Source of the DNA: Nostoc commune NIES-4072
Lineage (GTDB): Bacteria > Cyanobacteriota > Cyanobacteriia > Cyanobacteriales > Nostocaceae
DNA length: 64,000 bases
Direction of reading: 5' to 3'
Assembly: GCF_003113895.1 (NCBI RefSeq)
Contig: NZ_BDUD01000001.1
Location: 2,269,118-2,333,117 of the forward strand
The position numbers were made by a program, and so were the translations under genes. The notes beneath the pieces were generated by a model. The model made no database searches and was not told where the DNA came from. It was given only the letters and a program-made list of their open reading frames with translations. Below are positions 61,545 through 64,000 of the stretch, piece by piece (position 1 is the stretch's first letter; each line of letters starts with the position of its first letter).

Positions 61545-64000
61545 GTGCGATTCGTTCACTCGAAATGAATAGAAATATTCAGGGATGAGTGACATTTGAG
61601 AGATAACCCCATTGGGTTGAGTTCGCACTTTAATCTCTCTCAGATGATAACTGAATAACCATGAGGGTGACTCCAAAAGAAATTAAGGAGAAGTCCCTCT
61701 CCGTAGGTGCAACGGTAACAGCATCATCCCTACGGTAGCGACTAGCCATCAATCCGTAAAGCGGGATGAAAAGGAGGAACAACTGGCAGCCTAAGCTGGT
61801 TCCCTTTCGAGCATGAACCCATGAATAGCAAAAGCAAAGATGCGCCGAACCATCGTAATAAAGAACCAGCGAAATAAGGCTTAATGCGTTGGAGCCAAAA
61901 GGTAAGGGATAAAGGGCTGGCAGTTCCTCGCCTGACCAGTTGCACTCCTAATAAACCCGGTGGATAGCATCATTCTAAAGGTTCTAACAATGGTTATTCG
62001 GAACGAAGTAATTTTTCGTTTGCTCTCAGTAAGGTCGATAACCGAGTAGGTGCTAACCGTATGCAACGAGAGTAAAGATTTAGTCAGAAGCGAACGCTCT
62101 GTTGTAATGACAGAGATATGCTGACGGACTTACGGTGATTTGGAGTGTAAAGTTATGAGTAGCAATGCAAAAGTCTAATACACGACAAATTGCTCCTAAA
62201 CCTAACAAAAACGGTTTTCTTCCCCTGAAGACTAACCCAATTAGAACGGTTTTGAGTAATGAATCGATGGTGGAATGGAAACACATCAACTGGCGTAAGT
62301 TGGAAAGACGTGTTTTTAAGTTGCAAAAACGAATTTACAAAGCATCTCGTCGTGGTGATGTCAAAGCATTTCGCAGACTCCAGAGGACGTTGATGAATTC
62401 CTGGGCAGCAAAGTGTCTATCGGTTCGTCGGGTTACACAAGATAACCAGGGCAAAAAGACAGCAGGGGTGGACGGTGTTAAATCACTATCCCCAGAAGCT
62501 CGTTTGATACTGGTTACAAAAATAAAACCTAAGTCAAAGGTGAAACCGACACGACGGGTTTGGATTCCCAAACCAGGAACGGATGAGAAACGACCTTTGG
62601 GTATTCCCGTAATGAACGACCGAGCCTTGCAAGCGCTGTTCAAACTGGCATTAGAGCCGGAATGGGAAGCACGATTTGAGCCTAACTCATACGGGTTCAG
62701 ACCTGGGCGCTCATGTCATGATGCAAGAGAGGCAATATTCCAAGCAATTGTGCAGAAAAGTAAATTTGTGCTTGATGCCGACATTGCAAAATGCTTCGAC
62801 CGCATCGACCATGAAGCACTGCTAAGAAAATTAAATACATCTCCCACCATCCGCCGACAAATTCGAGCATGGTTAAAAGCGGGGGTAATGGATGGTAAGC
62901 AGTTGTTTCCAACATCTGAGGGTACGCCACAGGGTGGGGTAATCTCTCCGCTACTAGCTAACATCGCCCTTCACGGGATGGAAGAACGGATAAATAAGGC
63001 ATTCCCAGAAATGTCTCAAACCATGAGGGAAACTTGGTATCACAAAAAAGGTACAAAGTTCAGAAGCCCTCAAGTTATCCGATATGCCGATGACTTTGTG
63101 ATTCTCCACAAAGACATAACCGTTGTCCAAAGATGCAGGGAGATAATCTCTGAATGGTTAATAGACATGGGTCTGGAATTGAAGCTTTCTAAAACACGTC
63201 TAACCCACACTTTAAATAAGTATGGGTCAGAAAAACCAGGTTTTAACTTCCTTGGTTTTAACATAAGACAGTGGAAAGTGGGTAAATACCACTCAAAACA
63301 AGGCTTCAAGACAATCATCACCCCAAGCAAGGAAAAGCAAAAGATACATTACGACCGAATAGCAAGTATCATCGATGACCATAAAGCAGCGCCACAAATG
63401 GCGTTAATCAGCCGACTAAATCCGGTAATAACAGGATGGTCTAACTACTATTCAACATCAGTAAGCAAGGTTATCTTTGCTGACCTAGATAATCTCATGT
63501 ATCCAAAGCTAAAGGCTTGGGCGCAACACCGCCACCCCAAGAAATCCAGGGGATGGGTAACAAAGAAATATTGGCAAACCATAGGTGGTGATAATTGGGT
63601 ATTCGCAACCAGGCAAGAGGGTAAAAACCCGTTGCGGTTACGGTCACACGCGGAAACAAAAATTATTCGGCATGTGAAAGTTAAAGGCGAAGCTAGTCCT
63701 TATGATGGCAACCTAATTTACTGGAGTTCAAGAATGGGAGAACACCCAGAAACGACTACGAGAGTAGCAACACTCTTAAAGAAACAAAAAGGGAAGTGTA
63801 CCCACTGCCGAATGTACTTTCGAGAGGAAGATGTACTGGAGATTGACCACAAAATCCCCAAAAGTTTGGGAGGTAAAGACGATTATAAAAATCTCCAGAT
63901 ATTACACAGACACTGCCACGATGAAAAGACAACTGTAGATGGTTCAGTTGTGAAGTACGCATGATAAGCGCCGATTCATTGAGGAGCCGGATGAGGTGAA
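61545..64000 (+). mobile_element. Group II intron, 3' end beyond the window
   Basis: The 5' end GTGCGATTCG at 61545 matches the GUGYG group II consensus. About 620 bases of structured, non-coding RNA domain I-III sequence precede the maturase ORF. After the ORF, GAGCCGGATGAGGTGAA from 63984 matches the start of domain V, cut by the window edge. It is inserted 69 bases upstream of the broken Uma2 start, on the opposite strand, immediately after a CCCTG...CAGGG hairpin (61524-61544). The spacer 61477-61544 otherwise holds nothing. Confidence 0.9.
62165..63964 (+). CDS. ltrA: Group II intron-encoded reverse transcriptase/maturase with HNH endonuclease
   Basis: A 599-residue intron-encoded protein. 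N-terminal helices (INWRKLERRVFKLQKRIYKA, about 39-58), RT domain (about 70-340) with GVDGVKSLSP, GIPVMNDRALQALFKLALEPEWEARFEPNSYGFRPGRS in parts, SPLLANIALHGME and the catalytic YADD at Tyr307-Asp310; a maturase X domain (about 380-480, with ITGWSNYYSTS); and an HNH endonuclease (CTHC near 545, LEIDHKIPKSLGG, LHRHCHDEKT). It splices the intron, nicks the target and copies the RNA. The frame is intact, so the element may be active. The HNH domain argues against the En-minus class C lineage. Confidence 0.93.
   Translation: MQKSNTRQIAPKPNKNGFLPLKTNPIRTVLSNESMVEWKHINWRKLERRVFKLQKRIYKASRRGDVKAFRRLQRTLMNSWAAKCLSVRRVTQDNQGKKTAGVDGVKSLSPEARLILVTKIKPKSKVKPTRRVWIPKPGTDEKRPLGIPVMNDRALQALFKLALEPEWEARFEPNSYGFRPGRSCHDAREAIFQAIVQKSKFVLDADIAKCFDRIDHEALLRKLNTSPTIRRQIRAWLKAGVMDGKQLFPTSEGTPQGGVISPLLANIALHGMEERINKAFPEMSQTMRETWYHKKGTKFRSPQVIRYADDFVILHKDITVVQRCREIISEWLIDMGLELKLSKTRLTHTLNKYGSEKPGFNFLGFNIRQWKVGKYHSKQGFKTIITPSKEKQKIHYDRIASIIDDHKAAPQMALISRLNPVITGWSNYYSTSVSKVIFADLDNLMYPKLKAWAQHRHPKKSRGWVTKKYWQTIGGDNWVFATRQEGKNPLRLRSHAETKIIRHVKVKGEASPYDGNLIYWSSRMGEHPETTTRVATLLKKQKGKCTHCRMYFREEDVLEIDHKIPKSLGGKDDYKNLQILHRHCHDEKTTVDGSVVKYA

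Overview
The window is chromosomal DNA from a filamentous, Nostoc-like cyanobacterium. Evidence: the HIP1 octamer GCGATCGC recurs both inside and between genes; photosystem genes psaD, psbK, psbM and psbZ are present; and the spacers carry the repeats typical of Nostocales (heptamer STRR tracts, short palindromes, many non-coding inverted-repeat elements). No rRNA, CRISPR array or phage structural gene was seen. One tRNA, tRNA-Gly(GCC), is present.

Layout. 1-7 kb: a rhomboid homologue without its catalytic dyad, a PAS hybrid histidine kinase, a 21-bp phased palindrome array, a probably acquired PL7 alginate lyase, and a GTPase. 7-18.8 kb: mixed metabolism (two hydrolase/reductase genes, Nudix, polar amino-acid ABC transporter with fused binding protein and permease, Fic protein, PanE, inositol-phosphatase family). 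18.8-28.7 kb: repeat-rich, gene-poor zone with transposase and gene remnants, tandem miniature elements, a lone response regulator, a ribbon-helix-helix protein and small hypothetical proteins. 28.7-41.2 kb: thrS, the DUF2605/DUF2973 pair, a glycogen-debranching-type glycosidase, a DICT-GAF histidine kinase, psaD, trpE, miaE and a VOC protein. 41.9-55 kb: PhoX- and PhoD-type phosphatases, comF, cobS, tgt-psbK, a ferredoxin, psbM, a tandem Usp and a divergent proA. 55-64 kb: tRNA-Gly, ribH, psbZ, a DHH-CBS-tRNA nucleotidyltransferase fusion, two Uma2-family genes (one broken), and a group II intron that runs off the right edge.

The most notable signal is the amount of small non-autonomous mobile DNA whose insertion events can be read directly. 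(i) A 149-bp element splits a Uma2 gene at 61131-61279 with a TA duplication; removing it and one TA restores an open 272-codon frame. A ~98% identical inverted copy lies at 23.5 kb. (ii) Two members of another family, at 46981-47093 and 47336-47462, each have perfect 10-bp target duplications. (iii) A 93-bp element occurs twice, identical and inverted, 48 kb apart, one copy with a perfect 5-bp duplication. (iv) Repeat sequences also sit in frame inside trpE, miaE and the tRNA nucleotidyltransferase gene, adding residues to housekeeping enzymes. (v) A tnpB-less sequence upstream of psbZ resembles the right end/omega-RNA scaffold of an IS200/IS605 element; this rests on recognition only.

Functional assignments come from motifs visible in the translations and recalled family knowledge; no database search was run. 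Starts were adjusted where a ribosome-binding site or family length argued for it.
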